Shown: positions 46,395-56,800 of the stretch, in pieces
Layout: each line of letters starts with the position of its first letter
Numbering within the stretch: the first letter of the stretch is position 1
From: Bryopsis sp. KO-2023
Lineage: Eukaryota > Chlorophyta > Ulvophyceae > Bryopsidales > Bryopsidaceae
NCBI GenBank assembly: GCA_030272585.1
Contig: BSYQ01000014.1
Span: 248,001-312,000 of the forward strand
Direction: 5' to 3'
Length of the DNA: 64,000 nt
The notes under the pieces: model-generated
What the model was told of the DNA's origin: nothing
Databases searched by the model: none
What the model saw: the letters and a program-made list of their open reading frames with translations, nothing else
Program-made: the position numbers and the translations under genes

Positions 46395-46525
46395 GTACCA
46401 TGATTAACATAACATAACATAATTACACGCGAAGAAGCCACCCAGCTTCTATTGCGGAAAAATGTACACCAATGTGAACAGACGAATGTTTGGAACCAAA
46501 AAACAAAAACACAGAGCATCAGGCA

Positions 46526-46945
46526 CTAACTGCCAGTAGACCCAAAACTACCCGAACCACGATCCGTAAGGGACAAAGAATCTGCAAAAATTACTTGAGG
46601 AGTAACAATTTTTTCCAAAAGTAATTGAACCACCCTATCACCCGCTTTAATGTAAAAATCTTCAGAGGAGAAGTTAAAAAGAACCGCAATCAAAGAACCC
46701 CTATAGTCACTGTCAATAACCCCAGCACCCAGAAATAACTTGAACCTGGCACAGAGACCCGAACGAATTTCCAACCGACCATAATAACCTTGAGGGATTT
46801 CAACCGCCACACCCATATCAACCAGACCGTTATTCCAAGCTGGAATAACATAATCCTGGGGCGAATAAAGGTCATAGCCCGCCGAACCCAAGGAAGCCCG
46901 AGTCGGAACTCTAGCAGCATCATGTTTAAGAAGAACCCGCAGCAT
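46526..46945 (-). CDS. Trimeric dUTPase encoded by the LINE
   Basis: A 139-codon frame from ATG at 46945. The five motifs of trimeric dUTP pyrophosphatase are recognisable in order: ASLGSAGYDLYS (1), GRLEIRSGLC (2), GAGVIDSDYRGSL (3), GDRVVQLLLEK (4) and a C-terminal DRGSGSFGSTGS (5). The enzyme converts dUTP to dUMP and pyrophosphate and would limit uracil in the element's cDNA. Motif 2 has EIRSGLC where most have APRSGLA, so activity is unsure. Its start overlaps the ORF2 stop by 20 nt in the +1 register, suggesting reinitiation or frameshifting. No host intron or promoter is seen. Confidence 0.88.
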   Translation of the reverse strand: MLRVLLKHDAARVPTRASLGSAGYDLYSPQDYVIPAWNNGLVDMGVAVEIPQGYYGRLEIRSGLCARFKLFLGAGVIDSDYRGSLIAVLFNFSSEDFYIKAGDRVVQLLLEKIVTPQVIFADSLSLTDRGSGSFGSTGS

Positions 46946-47270
46946 TGTTCTCCCGAATACACAAGACAGCCCTCCGTAAGAGGAAAAAATCCTTCAACAT
47001 ACGTGCAACCTTAATCTGATCAACCCTATTGAAGAGAAAGAAAAGATTGCGACAACGGAAAAACTCTGACCAGCGAATACGCAAAAAATTATATGCCGGA
47101 CACACATAAAGAAAATGGAACTCATCCTCCACTACCCCAAAACCACATACCCTGCAGAATCGTAATTCCCGCACCACAAGAGGATGTTGTAACCGACCCG
47201 AATCTACCTGAAGACCATGAACCCCCGCCCGAAAGGCACAATAAATACCATGATTACGCGGCCGAACGTG
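46926..47270 (-). pseudogene. C-terminal fragment of LINE ORF2
   Basis: About 114 codons with the post-RT C-terminal signature of L1-like elements: NHGIYCAFRAGVHGLQVDSG and the CX2C...H...C knuckle CRVCGFGVVEDEFHFLYVCP, then YNFLRIRW. The reverse transcriptase and endonuclease parts are missing because of 5' truncation. The stop overlaps the start of the dUTPase ORF. Confidence 0.8.
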
Positions 47271-47409
47271 TTATCTGGTGTATGGTAGTATGTCCATTCA
47301 CGTGATAAGACTTTTTGCTCCATTGTTTGCGATAACCCCTAACATAACCTCTTCTTTGTTCTTCTTTCCATTACAGCAGAAAAAAACGGTCGATCAAGTC
47401 GCTTGCGCC

Positions 47410-49401
47410 ATGGGGATACTCATCACAAGCACCCCCGCTGGGGAGTGGCCGACCCGCCAAAACACCAATAATCCCATCGAGATCTCGTTCATGACGCCAC
47501 ACACCATCGTGCCGTCCCAGCCGACTCTGGTCCACTTCCACTTCGATCACCGTGAATATGCCCCCGGTCAAGCGTGCGTCGAGGACATGCTTTTGGTGGG
47601 GAGGCAGGGCGGCGAAGTTGTGGTGACTAGGAGAATCGATTCGACGACGAACGTGGCGAGGTACAACAGAATTCGAGGTGGAAAACAAGGGTGTGGTTGT
47701 GGGCGGCGTTACGGTTCGTACGTTCCAGCTGCTGGCTGGCTGGATTCGAGCTAGGATTTGATACCAGTCATTCGTGGCTGAGGGGGGTGTTGGAGGAGAA
47801 CGTCGACGATTTTCCTCCACGAAACGCGCGAATGTGGATCGCTGAAGCCTTCCGCAGGCCGTGTTCGATGTGCAGAAACAGAATGAAAGAAATGCGCGAA
47901 TGTGGATCGGCTGCGTTAACCCGTGTGGTCCGCAATGGGCCGCAATTGGTCGCTCCCCCCTCCTTCACCCTATGAAAACCTATCTCGATCTTGCCTCCAT
48001 TTCCCCCCCCACGATTCAACACCTTGAAAAAAAACACAAAATGTTATTGGATTGGCTGTGAACATTCCATTTCCCCCTCTTTTTTTTTTTTTTTGTTCGT
48101 GTTTTAAGTTTTTTCCTTGTGTTGGACAGCATGGAAATATGCTCTGATCATGAGGGTGTGCTGGAATTCTCTGTGGAAAGGCCGGATGGCACCTCGTTGT
48201 GCAAAAGAGGGTTCTTGGTGGCCATGCCAGGGGTTTGCTGTGAAGAGGTGATTCGAGTGAACATGCAAACAGTAAAATCTTGAAAAAAGTATATATATTT
48301 TTTTTCCGGCAACAAATGCCATCATGGTCCAGGTCACTTTTTGTGTTCTTTATTTTTTTGTTCTTAAAATGTCAAATTTTCAGAAATCCCTACAAATCGC
48401 ATCATTTTTTTCTTCTTATAAAGTTTTCGTCTTGAATTCCATTGATTCTCACTGAGGCCGCGTCTGTGGGAAGAGCACCTTTCGCCATTTTTTTTTTTTT
48501 TGGGGGGGGGGAGGTGGATGTGTGAAACACATATCAAGCACAAATCCCTGTCTGAAAAAAATCTCAGGATATGATTCCAAGAATTGATGGGGGCTATGTG
48601 ACCGGTTTTTCCTTTTTTTAATTTTTTCTCCATTTGGATCTTTTTGCAAACAGCTGAGTAGGGTGTTCGAGAAGTCTTTGGAGGAGGTACGGCAATCTAT
48701 GCCCATGCAATACGGAAATGGAGATCCTCCAGACCAATGGCGAATTGCAAAAATTGCATGGAACAATTATTTTCGATGCTTGGTGAGGCTACTCCCAGAA
48801 AAAAAGACTGACAAATTGTGGAAAGGGCCAGGGGAGGTCTGTCCCTAGAAGGGATTTTTATTTTTATTTTTATTTTTATTCCGAAATACTCCGATTCAAA
48901 CCGAAATTCGGGTGGTGATACTTTTGGAATCTTCGAAAAATTTGTTGTGTTTTTTGTTGTGGTGCCACCCAGTGCTGGCATATTTTATTCTTATTCTTAT
49001 TTTTCTTATTTTTATTGTTTTATCAAATATCCGTGAAGAGGAGCCAGTGTGTTGCACCGAACCCCCCCCCAAAAAAAATAAAAATAATTAAAAAAATAAT
49101 TAAAAAAATAATTAAAAATTGTGTGTGTGTGTCATGCCAGTTGAGAGATCTTGGCCAAATTTTGCAAGCGGCCTTAAATCCACAGCCGAGGAGCGCTCGG
49201 AGTCCGCCCGATTGTTTTTTGAAGAATAAAGTTAAACACCTTTTGGCATTTTTGGTGAACAACATGGCCTATAAGACCGGAGATTTCATGCTGAAAGCGG
49301 CGATCAGGGGCGGCCACCCCGTCACACTGGGGATGGTGACTTTACATGCGGAAGAAATCGATTTGGAAAGCATGTTTCAAAGGTTTCATGGCCTTTCTTA
49401 A
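47410..49401 (+). CDS. Unknown 252-aa protein, 4 exons
   Basis: Exons 47410-47660 (acceptor upstream at 47385, so a 5' UTR exon is likely), 48130-48247, 48654-48782 and 49141-49401 join in phase to 252 codons plus stop. I do not recognise the family. The N-terminal part is rich in beta-forming residues (ITSTPAGEWPTR, IEISFMTPHTIVPSQPTLVHFH, EVVVTRRID). The middle has GVLEFSVERPDGTSLCKRGFLVAMPG. The C-terminal half is helical (VFEKSLEEVRQ, KNKVKHLLAFLVNNMAY, HAEEIDLESMFQRF). No signal peptide, membrane segment or metal motif is evident. A partly coding-like stretch at 47785-47880 inside intron 1 is left out. Clean splice signals make it a real gene. Confidence 0.7.
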
Positions 49402-49960
49402 AAACAAAACAAACATTCATATCGATTATATGGTCGAAATATATATTTCAAAGGCCTCTTTTTGTTGTTGTATTTCTAATGACTGAAATTGTGTTTTTGG
49501 GGTGGGGTGGGGGGGAAAAAAAACAGCGAAAGCAGAAATGGAAAAAGAAAAAAACATTTGAGGGACCGGATTTGTGGTTTCTTTTTTTCATTTTTGTTTC
49601 TTTGCTTGGGATGGGGGGTCGGTGAAAAGGTCGGTTCAACCAAAAAAAAAGAAAAGAAGTGACTTAAATATGCAAATATATATATCTATATATATATATT
49701 TAGGTTTGGTATAGCAGGTTTTCCCAGGATTGGAGCCGAGTGGAGTGAAAACTGGAACCGATATAGAATTTAGTAATATCTAGACAATTTATTTTTTTTT
49801 CTCCCGAAAAAAAAAAAAAGAGAAATGGGAAAGGGAGCGAACCGGACTGAAACAGCCGTTCATCGTTCATCGCATGAGTTCTAATTTTGTAAATAAAAAT
49901 TAGAAAGAAATTTTTCAAGCATCGTCACTATGCTGGCAAACGGGATGTTCAAAAAATATA
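49402..49960. other. Intergenic, AT-rich
   Basis: 3' flank of the 252-aa gene with A, T and G homopolymers and a TATATA stretch at 49676-49700. Nothing recognised. Confidence 0.45.
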
Positions 49961-50674
49961 CAGTATAAACGCGTTTGTAAGGAACACCCTGGAAGCAACG
50001 CTAGGCTAGAAAAAAGGCTTAGTGATTGCAGAAGGAACACCATTGCAAGGAACGAACGGCTAGAATTTCGTTTATTAACTAAATAAGGAACGATAAGTTA
50101 AGGAACTAATCCAAAGAAACATTACATATCCTCATCCATTCACGCTCTCTCCCCTGGGCAAATTGCTATCATCTTCACCACTCGAGTCACCACTATCGGA
50201 GAGCACAGACCAAACCTCCCCCTCATCGCTTCCAGTGTCACTCTTTTCGTGATCACTCTCACTTTCGATTTGATCACTTCCATTTTCAAATTCCTTCGAC
50301 AAGACCCCCTTTTCGTACAAGACCCCTAGCTCGCTTAAGGCTTCAGAGACCTTCATAGCGCGACGAGTCGACCTCGTACCTTTCCCACTGCTCACGCTTC
50401 GCGGTGCGTTGTCTTGAGCTGGTGTGGGTCAGCGTGGATGAGTTGGGAAGCGTGAATGCGATTAGAGAGTGACGAAGAGTGAATCATCATTATATAAGGG
50501 TCTCACAAAAAATCGCGTCGAGAACAAGGAACGAAGGCTGGGAAAGGTGCTATCAGTACTACAAGGAACGCTCCCACAAGCAACAAGGCTGGATGAGCAA
50601 ACACGTGGGTAGCATTACAAGGAACGTGCCAGGCTGCCCAATCGTCGGCGTTCCTTACAAACGCGTTTATACTG
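49961..50674. mobile_element. Pogo/Tc1-mariner-like non-autonomous element, 714 bp
   Basis: A 25-bp perfect inverted repeat, starting CAGTATAAACGCGTTTGTAA, occupies both ends (49961-49985 and 50650-50674). It is flanked by TA on each side, the target duplication of this superfamily. The word AAGGAAC from the repeat recurs many times inside. The interior has one short frame (50132-50395). Confidence 0.88.
50132..50395 (-). CDS. Short acidic ORF inside the pogo-like element
   Basis: 87 codons: a basic start (KGTRSTRRAMK), a helix (SEALSELGVLYEKGVLS), then a Ser/Asp/Glu-rich tail (ESESDHEKSDTGSDEGE). It resembles the acidic C-terminal tails of pogo/Tigger-type transposases only in composition and position, so it is probably the remnant of one. 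No DDE core is present. Confidence 0.35.
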   Translation of the reverse strand: MSSGKGTRSTRRAMKVSEALSELGVLYEKGVLSKEFENGSDQIESESDHEKSDTGSDEGEVWSVLSDSGDSSGEDDSNLPRGESVNG

Positions 50675-50880
50675 TATACATTTTCTAACGTATGTTTTTT
50701 TTTTCCAGATATGAGTCGTTAGATACATGGGAATGTGGATCAGCTTGTTCTGTGAAAATTTTTGATAAAAAAAAAAGATGGAAAGGACTGTATAACCTTA
50801 TCCTATTTTTCAATAGGTTCATTCACGTTTTAAGTAAAAAGTCGGTGGAAAAAGGTGGAAAATCGAATTTGTGGGAGGGG

Positions 50881-51142
50881 GGGTCCCGCGATTCCAAAGG
50901 AACCCAGGGGGATTCGAACCTGCGACCCTACAGACTGCAGCCTAACGCTTTAGCACTGAACCACACTACTTCACGATGATTTAGGGCCTGCCGTAGCTAT
51001 ACCGTACCTGTTCCGTACCGTAAAAACAGCATATTACTCCGGTTACGGTACGGAATTACGGCCGTAGTACGGTGACCGTAACCCGACCGTAACCGGACCG
51101 GACCGGAGCCGGACCAAAAAATCGGCCCAAGTCCTATCTCTG
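50881..51142. mobile_element. Truncated second copy of the tRNA-like hAT element
   Basis: About 262 bp aligning with 41572-41822 at high identity, including the B box (GGATTCGAACC at 50910-50920, as complement) and the terminal CAGAGATAGGACTT complement at the right end. The left terminal repeat and the GGTTACGG-rich half are missing, and no target duplication is visible. Confidence 0.8.
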
Positions 51143-51898
51143 AGGGGGGGGGGGAAATCAGGGAGAGAAAAATCAAATTGAAAAAAGCCAAAAAAAGATG
51201 GGCAGAAAAAAAAAATTTAATTGGAAAGAAAAAAAAAATCGGAGAAATTCATTAGGGCTTTCGAACAAGAAACATAGAGCTGATTAGGATGGGGATTTTA
51301 AAAAAATCAGTGAAACTAGAATATCTTGCAAAGGCCTCTTTAAAAAAAAAAAGATTTTTTTTTTTGTTATTCTTTTTGTTAAATTTTGTGGTTGGAAGGG
51401 TTGCTTTGCTGCTGAGGTTTATTGCTGCAACCGGCTCGAAGAAAAAAAAACAAAAACAAACCCGACAATGTTAGAGGAAGCTTAAAAAAAAAAAGAAAAA
51501 AAATCCTGTCCCAACATTGAAACTCAAGCTTTTGGGGGTTTGGTGATGATGGATGTCACTTTATGTTTGCAAGAAAATAATTATCTTTATTTTCTTGTGA
51601 ATGATATTTTTGCCCTTTTTCGTTATCTGGGTTCCTGGAATTTTATCATTTGTTTTGGTTTCAAAAATTGTTCGATGAAAATATGGATTTTTTTTTGGCT
51701 TTACAGCCTCTTGGGTGTTAGAGGGGAAACAAAAAAACCCCACTTTTAATCTGAGGAAAAAAAAAATGGATGTGGATCATGCAGAATTTGGAGGAGGTGT
51801 TGGTGGAGTTGTTATTGTAATCTATGCAATTCTTCCATAATTTAGGCCTGTGCAAAAAAAAAAAGTGTGATGATATTTGAAAATATATAAATAAATAA

Positions 51899-51903
<5 letters not shown>

Positions 51904-51936
<33 letters not shown>
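51904..51936. repeat. (TA)n microsatellite
   Basis: About 16 uninterrupted TA units. Confidence 0.9.
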
Positions 51937-51939
<3 letters not shown>

Positions 51940-52554
51940 ATTTTTTTTTGCTGGAAAGTGATAAATCTTGCCAAGCATCGTTTGGAGTGTGCTTATCAGC
52001 TGTGCAAAGAAGACTTCACTAAACTTGGCGCACACTTGTCCGTTTGCCACAGAAGTGGAATAAAACTGCATATAAATTTTATATAAAAAAACACATTATA
52101 TATTTTATATTTTTTTCTTTTGTGTTTGGTAACACAAGCAAACCAACCGTGCTTTGAGTATCTCTGAGCTCCAATTCTCATCGTGTGGGAGTGATTCCGT
52201 TGAGTAGTTCTGTTACTACTGCTGCTGCTGGCAGTTTGTACAGTAAGAACTCTGTGTTGTGTTGTGTGAGGGGACTAGAGTTTGGTTGGGACAGGGGTCG
52301 TTCGTACTTTCTACAATCTAAGAATGTGTAGAATGGGCCAAATTCGAGTGAGATTCAAGGGCTACAATCTCTTCGTGGGACAGAGAATTATCAGATTTGG
52401 GTTTTGACCTTTATAGATTGGGTTTCCAAGAAATGTAATTGATGTTTGTTTGTTTGTTTGGTTTCCAAGAAGTTGGTTAGAATGGAATAGATGAAGTATT
52501 AGTGAGATTAATGGGTCGATGAGGTATATATACTAGTCTCATCTTGAGAGTTCC

Positions 52555-52611
52555 AGACGTTACTGTAACGGAACAGCGTTGTTGTAACGTGTTACGTTAT
52601 CAGTAACGTCT
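52555..52611. repeat. Imperfect hairpin with GTAACG words
   Basis: AGACGTTACTG at 52555-52565 is mirrored by CAGTAACGTCT at 52601-52611, and the pairing extends inward with TAACG against CGTTA around a one-base bulge. The loop contains more GTAAC words. Confidence 0.7.
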
Positions 52612-52729
52612 ACGCCGACTGGTGTAACTTTTCGTTGCACTGCGAACTGTTCACCACGATTGTTCGTGGTTCCCGCCTGACTGAATCAAGCTGAAAAACC
52701 AGGAAGGGATACGGCCTGAAAGAGTCGAT

Positions 52730-52831
52730 ATGGTGTATTTTACAGAATGTGAATTAAAATTCAGCAATCGTGAAATGGAACCCGATATGACACTCATGAT
52801 TGTCTATGTCAATCATTCCAAACACTTGCAG
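52730..52831 (+). CDS. Possible first exon of an unknown + strand gene
   Basis: ATG at 52730 opens 34 codons (MVYFTECELKFSNREMEPDM...) that end in phase 0 at a GTGAGG donor. No following exon was placed with confidence before the FIG4 gene begins on the other strand. Could be a chance frame. Confidence 0.25.
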
Positions 52832-53864
52832 GTGAGGAGGCAGGTGAAATTCAAAAGCAGTGAGACAACTTCATCATTACAACAGAGCAACAGAAACTCG
52901 ATATGCTAAACGGATATGGTGACTGATTTCTGTGTTCATGGTGTTGGCTGTCATGTTCAGCAGAATATTGCTGAAGCCAAAACAAACAAAGGCAATATCC
53001 AACATACTTCTATTTTGACATGCAATTCTTGCACACAATCTGAAACAAGCCCATCTCCCAAATCCTATATCTGTACGAGAGCGCCTGTGACATCCATCCG
53101 ATGTCAAATTTTTGAGCCTTCCCATATCCACTGCTTTCATCTTTTCTTTTTTCTCTGTTTTTCTTCTTTTCTCTTTTTTTTCCGTCTTTTCCTGCGGTCC
53201 GTGAACAATCTCCCAAGGAAAAAGCTCTGGAATGAAATGAAAGACTTGCCATTACATAAACGGCGAACCTCCTTCCCTGGCAGCGGCGGCTTCTCTGAGG
53301 GTCAATCCATTGACCAGAATCATTAAAGCAACAGGAAGGTAGACCTTGTTATTTCTTTTTTTACCACTCCTCCATCCCCACCATTCCTCCTCTGCTCTCT
53401 TTTGTTTGTTTCTGCACATTCGCCACCATCCACACCGATGGACTGCCAGAAGTGCATGTCAGATGCATGTCATGCACATGCAACATGCATGCATGTACTC
53501 GACATGCACCGCCAAGTCCCATATCTCTCCCCCAGAGGAAGCCAGAGCAAAGCTGCTCGGAAAGACTTGATCTCATATCAATCAATCTTCCCACCTCCTT
53601 GGGGAGGGTTCGATGCTGTTTCTGTGGGGCTCCTTCCCGCAACATCATCTCCACACTGAACTATACATATTTCGCATGTGCCATGAATCGATTTCTATTC
53701 TTGTTTTTTCGACTTTTCTTTTTTTTTTTTTTTGGGTCTCTTCTCATCAAATGTGTGCCCTGTGTGTCAGGAGTTGATCTGCCCCATCGGAAACTATTTC
53801 CTGGGACGATTCCATGAATTGATAATGATTATCTTCGGTGAAATGCAAACTTCTGCCCGGTCCC

Positions 53865-56800
53865 TCACATATGGCCCCACCACTTTTCTAATCGTGCGGA
53901 TTCGGCTGACATGGAGTCGGCAAACGTGACGCTTCTTCGCTGCAGGGTTCCTTGTGGGGGTGGCCCCGTTACGGCCGGGGTGGATGCGTCCGATGGAGGT
54001 TTAGCGACCGGCTCCTCCGGAGATTCGGAAGACTTGGACGAGTGAGAATCTTTCGCACGCCCGATGCCGTTTCCTGTGAAAGAGATCTCGATGGCCCTGC
54101 AACGTTTCGCATGAATCAGTGTGTAAGCAAACGCAACGCTCCTGGTGATCGATGCAAAACATGATGTTTTTTTTTTGGAGGGGGGGGGGGGGGGGGGGTT
54201 GGTAGCCCACTCACTCTTCCATTCCTAGAGATCCCCTCGACCTCTGGCTTCCAGACAACCTCGAGGTTTGATACAGCAGCCCCCTCTGTGCTGGCGATTG
54301 CACGCCTGAGCTGCCGCCCCTCTCCAAAGCATTCGAGAAGACGTCCTTCCAGCAATCCTGTGCCGAAAACGTCGACACCGCACCCCTTCCCCAGCGAGAC
54401 CCCACCATCTCCGTGCAAACATCCCAGAGTCCATCCGACACCCCTGCAGACATTGCTACCTCTGAAGCGACAGATTCGGGGGTGATCGACCAGTACTCCG
54501 CCCACATTCGTTCGACGGGGTCTTCCGAGGGGACCTCCCCGATATGCATGTCGGCGTCCTCAAACACGGATGAGGTTTCTTCATCTCGGGAAAGCTGTTC
54601 GATGTCCCTCGCACCAGGGAGAGAATAAGACCTGCATTTCATTAAAAAATTCAACATCAGGAGGGGGCTTCGAGGGGCATTTGTCAGACATACAGGGCAA
54701 GCTCCTTCCACAGACATATAGGGAAAGGTCCTTCCACGCAATGCCTCTTTGTGTGAAAACTGAGCTTCTATGATTACATAAGAAATTATTATTTTTATTT
54801 TTATTATTTTCTTTTAGTATTATTATTACCTGCCCACCATCCCGCTGTCGAACCGCTTGTCGGATTGCATGGGTGGCGGCGTGGATGCAAACCCGACGCG
54901 AGTCCCCGTGGCGGCTCTGGCGGACGGCGGCGGCGTCATTCCAGAATGCTGATGATGGCTGTGATAAGCGAAGGCGCCGGAGGGCGGGGTGGCGGCGCGC
55001 CTCGGAAAGGTGGCGAATTTCGAGAATGGGGGAGTCAAATTGGCGAGTTTGGGATGAGGCAGTCCCGAGAACGAACTCACCCCGCGAGATAGGCTGTGCC
55101 GCCGTCGTAACTTTTTCGATCGTTCTTTCAACGCCTGCAGACTGCTCTTTGCGTGCTTGGTCAGACTGGAAACTCGACCTGTGGTTTGGAAGGCGGTGGC
55201 GGCAGGCTGGACATCTAGTGAGTCAGACGTCCATGACCCCCCCTCGACCTGGTCGACAAAACGCACACACAAGCATTTTTGGACGGAAATCTCACAGGTG
55301 CTTCCGCATTCAGAGCACCAACAACTCCAATTACTGCAGAAACCCAAACAAAACAAGGCCAGCGACCTGGCATTTGGTTTCACAAATGCACAAAACTGTA
55401 TGTATTTATAATATGCATTCCCAGGCACACCTGAAAGAAAACAAATGCTTACTTGGGGCCTGTCCGTAGACTCGAATTCTAGCATTGCATCTTGTTTGGC
55501 GATTCGGGTGAAAGAACGATGGAAAGACAGACCACGCAACCCCCGGAACGTGCCAGCTATACACAGCATGCCTTTCTGTCAGGCCCAGATCTCATGCATG
55601 CAAAAAAATTGCATTTCTCTTCTTCATTTCAACTCGGGGATGTCAAATCCCTGCGATTCGATTGGTATTTATCGACTGGGGCAGCCAAAACTTGAGCTCT
55701 TTTGGCAGCCAAAAGTTGCGAGAGGAGTGCGGACATCTTACATTTCCTACATTCGCTCTCATGCAGTCTGACATGGACGATGGGGCAGGCTGACAGCATT
55801 TCGTCGAAGCTGACGAGAGTGTCTTGATGGAGCACGGGTGGCCGAAATTCCACCTTGGAATCCCTGGAGCTCTTGAAAATGGAGGTGAAGCGCCAAACGC
55901 TGTCTTTCTTGTTTTTGCTGCTTTGATCGGGTGCTGCTTGGTTGACTTTTTCCGGATCCCCAGTCTGACTGACCTTAGGAATGCGGAATCTCGAAATGGC
56001 AGAAGTGACCAGACCTGTCAGAAACGATACCAATCGAAATCCACTGACATCCTTTTTTTTCACCAAAAAAAAGGATTTTAGGTGTGTGTTTTTTTTTGTT
56101 TTTTTTTTCCGGTGCAACGACTTATTTTATTTATATTTGCCTTTTCTTGTTTTGGTGGGGACAACATTCTATATATATATTCTATATATGCCCAAAAGTG
56201 ATGCCCTCTGGAAACTGAAAATAGGAAAGTGAATATATAAGGAATATTTGTTGTTATTTAGTTTTTTCTCGACACGTACATTGAAGCCAATGTGGAGACC
56301 ACCAACAAATACAGAAAAAAAAAACTTTCCTCCTTTTAATCATTAAAAACAAAAAACACCTAAAATGCATAAATAAACATATTACTTTTTTTTTTAAATA
56401 AAGAAACCACCTAAAATGCGTGAATAAACATATTACTACTTTATTAAGAAAAACACACACACACACACCTAAAATGCGTAAATAAACATATTACTATTTT
56501 TATTTAAAAAAAAAACACCTTCCCACCAGCTTTGCTGCTTGCTTCGTCGAACGACTCCATATCGATACTGTTCACAGTACTGGACGCATAACTCTTTAGA
56601 GATATCGCTTGGGAGGCCGAATGAGAAAGAGCGATGGAGCCTTGGGAATTCATTCTTTCCAGACTGTTCAGATCCATGCTGCCGTGCAAATATTGGTCAG
56701 ACTCGAAATCCCACAGCGCCGGCTTGTCAGGACTGGGGATGAAATTGCCCAGAAAGAGGTTGATGGCGTGCTGCTTCTCCATGTCTGTCATCGTGTTGCT

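Larger units (their letters stand above)
46395..47297 (-). mobile_element. 5'-truncated LINE (non-LTR retrotransposon) ending in a dUTPase ORF
   Basis: A 903-bp insertion flanked by TCACGTGA (46387-46394 and 47298-47305). On the minus strand it holds the C-terminus of a LINE-type ORF2, then a dUTPase ORF, then a 3' end with TTATG repeats (46400-46421, as complement). The variable short tail, 5' truncation and target duplication fit target-primed reverse transcription. Confidence 0.75.
51143..52729. other. Intergenic, low complexity with a TA microsatellite
   Basis: A/T homopolymers, many short frames, and a (TA)n tract at about 51904-51936. From 52250 to 52720 the sequence is more complex and contains an inverted repeat; this may be the 5' region of a + strand gene. 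No coding region recognised. Confidence 0.45.

Noticed and set aside
53944-54049. Acidic C-terminus-like frame on the + strand (ending GDSEDLDE)
   Set aside because: It is antisense to the last FIG4 exon, which has consistent splice phases and a better coding pattern.
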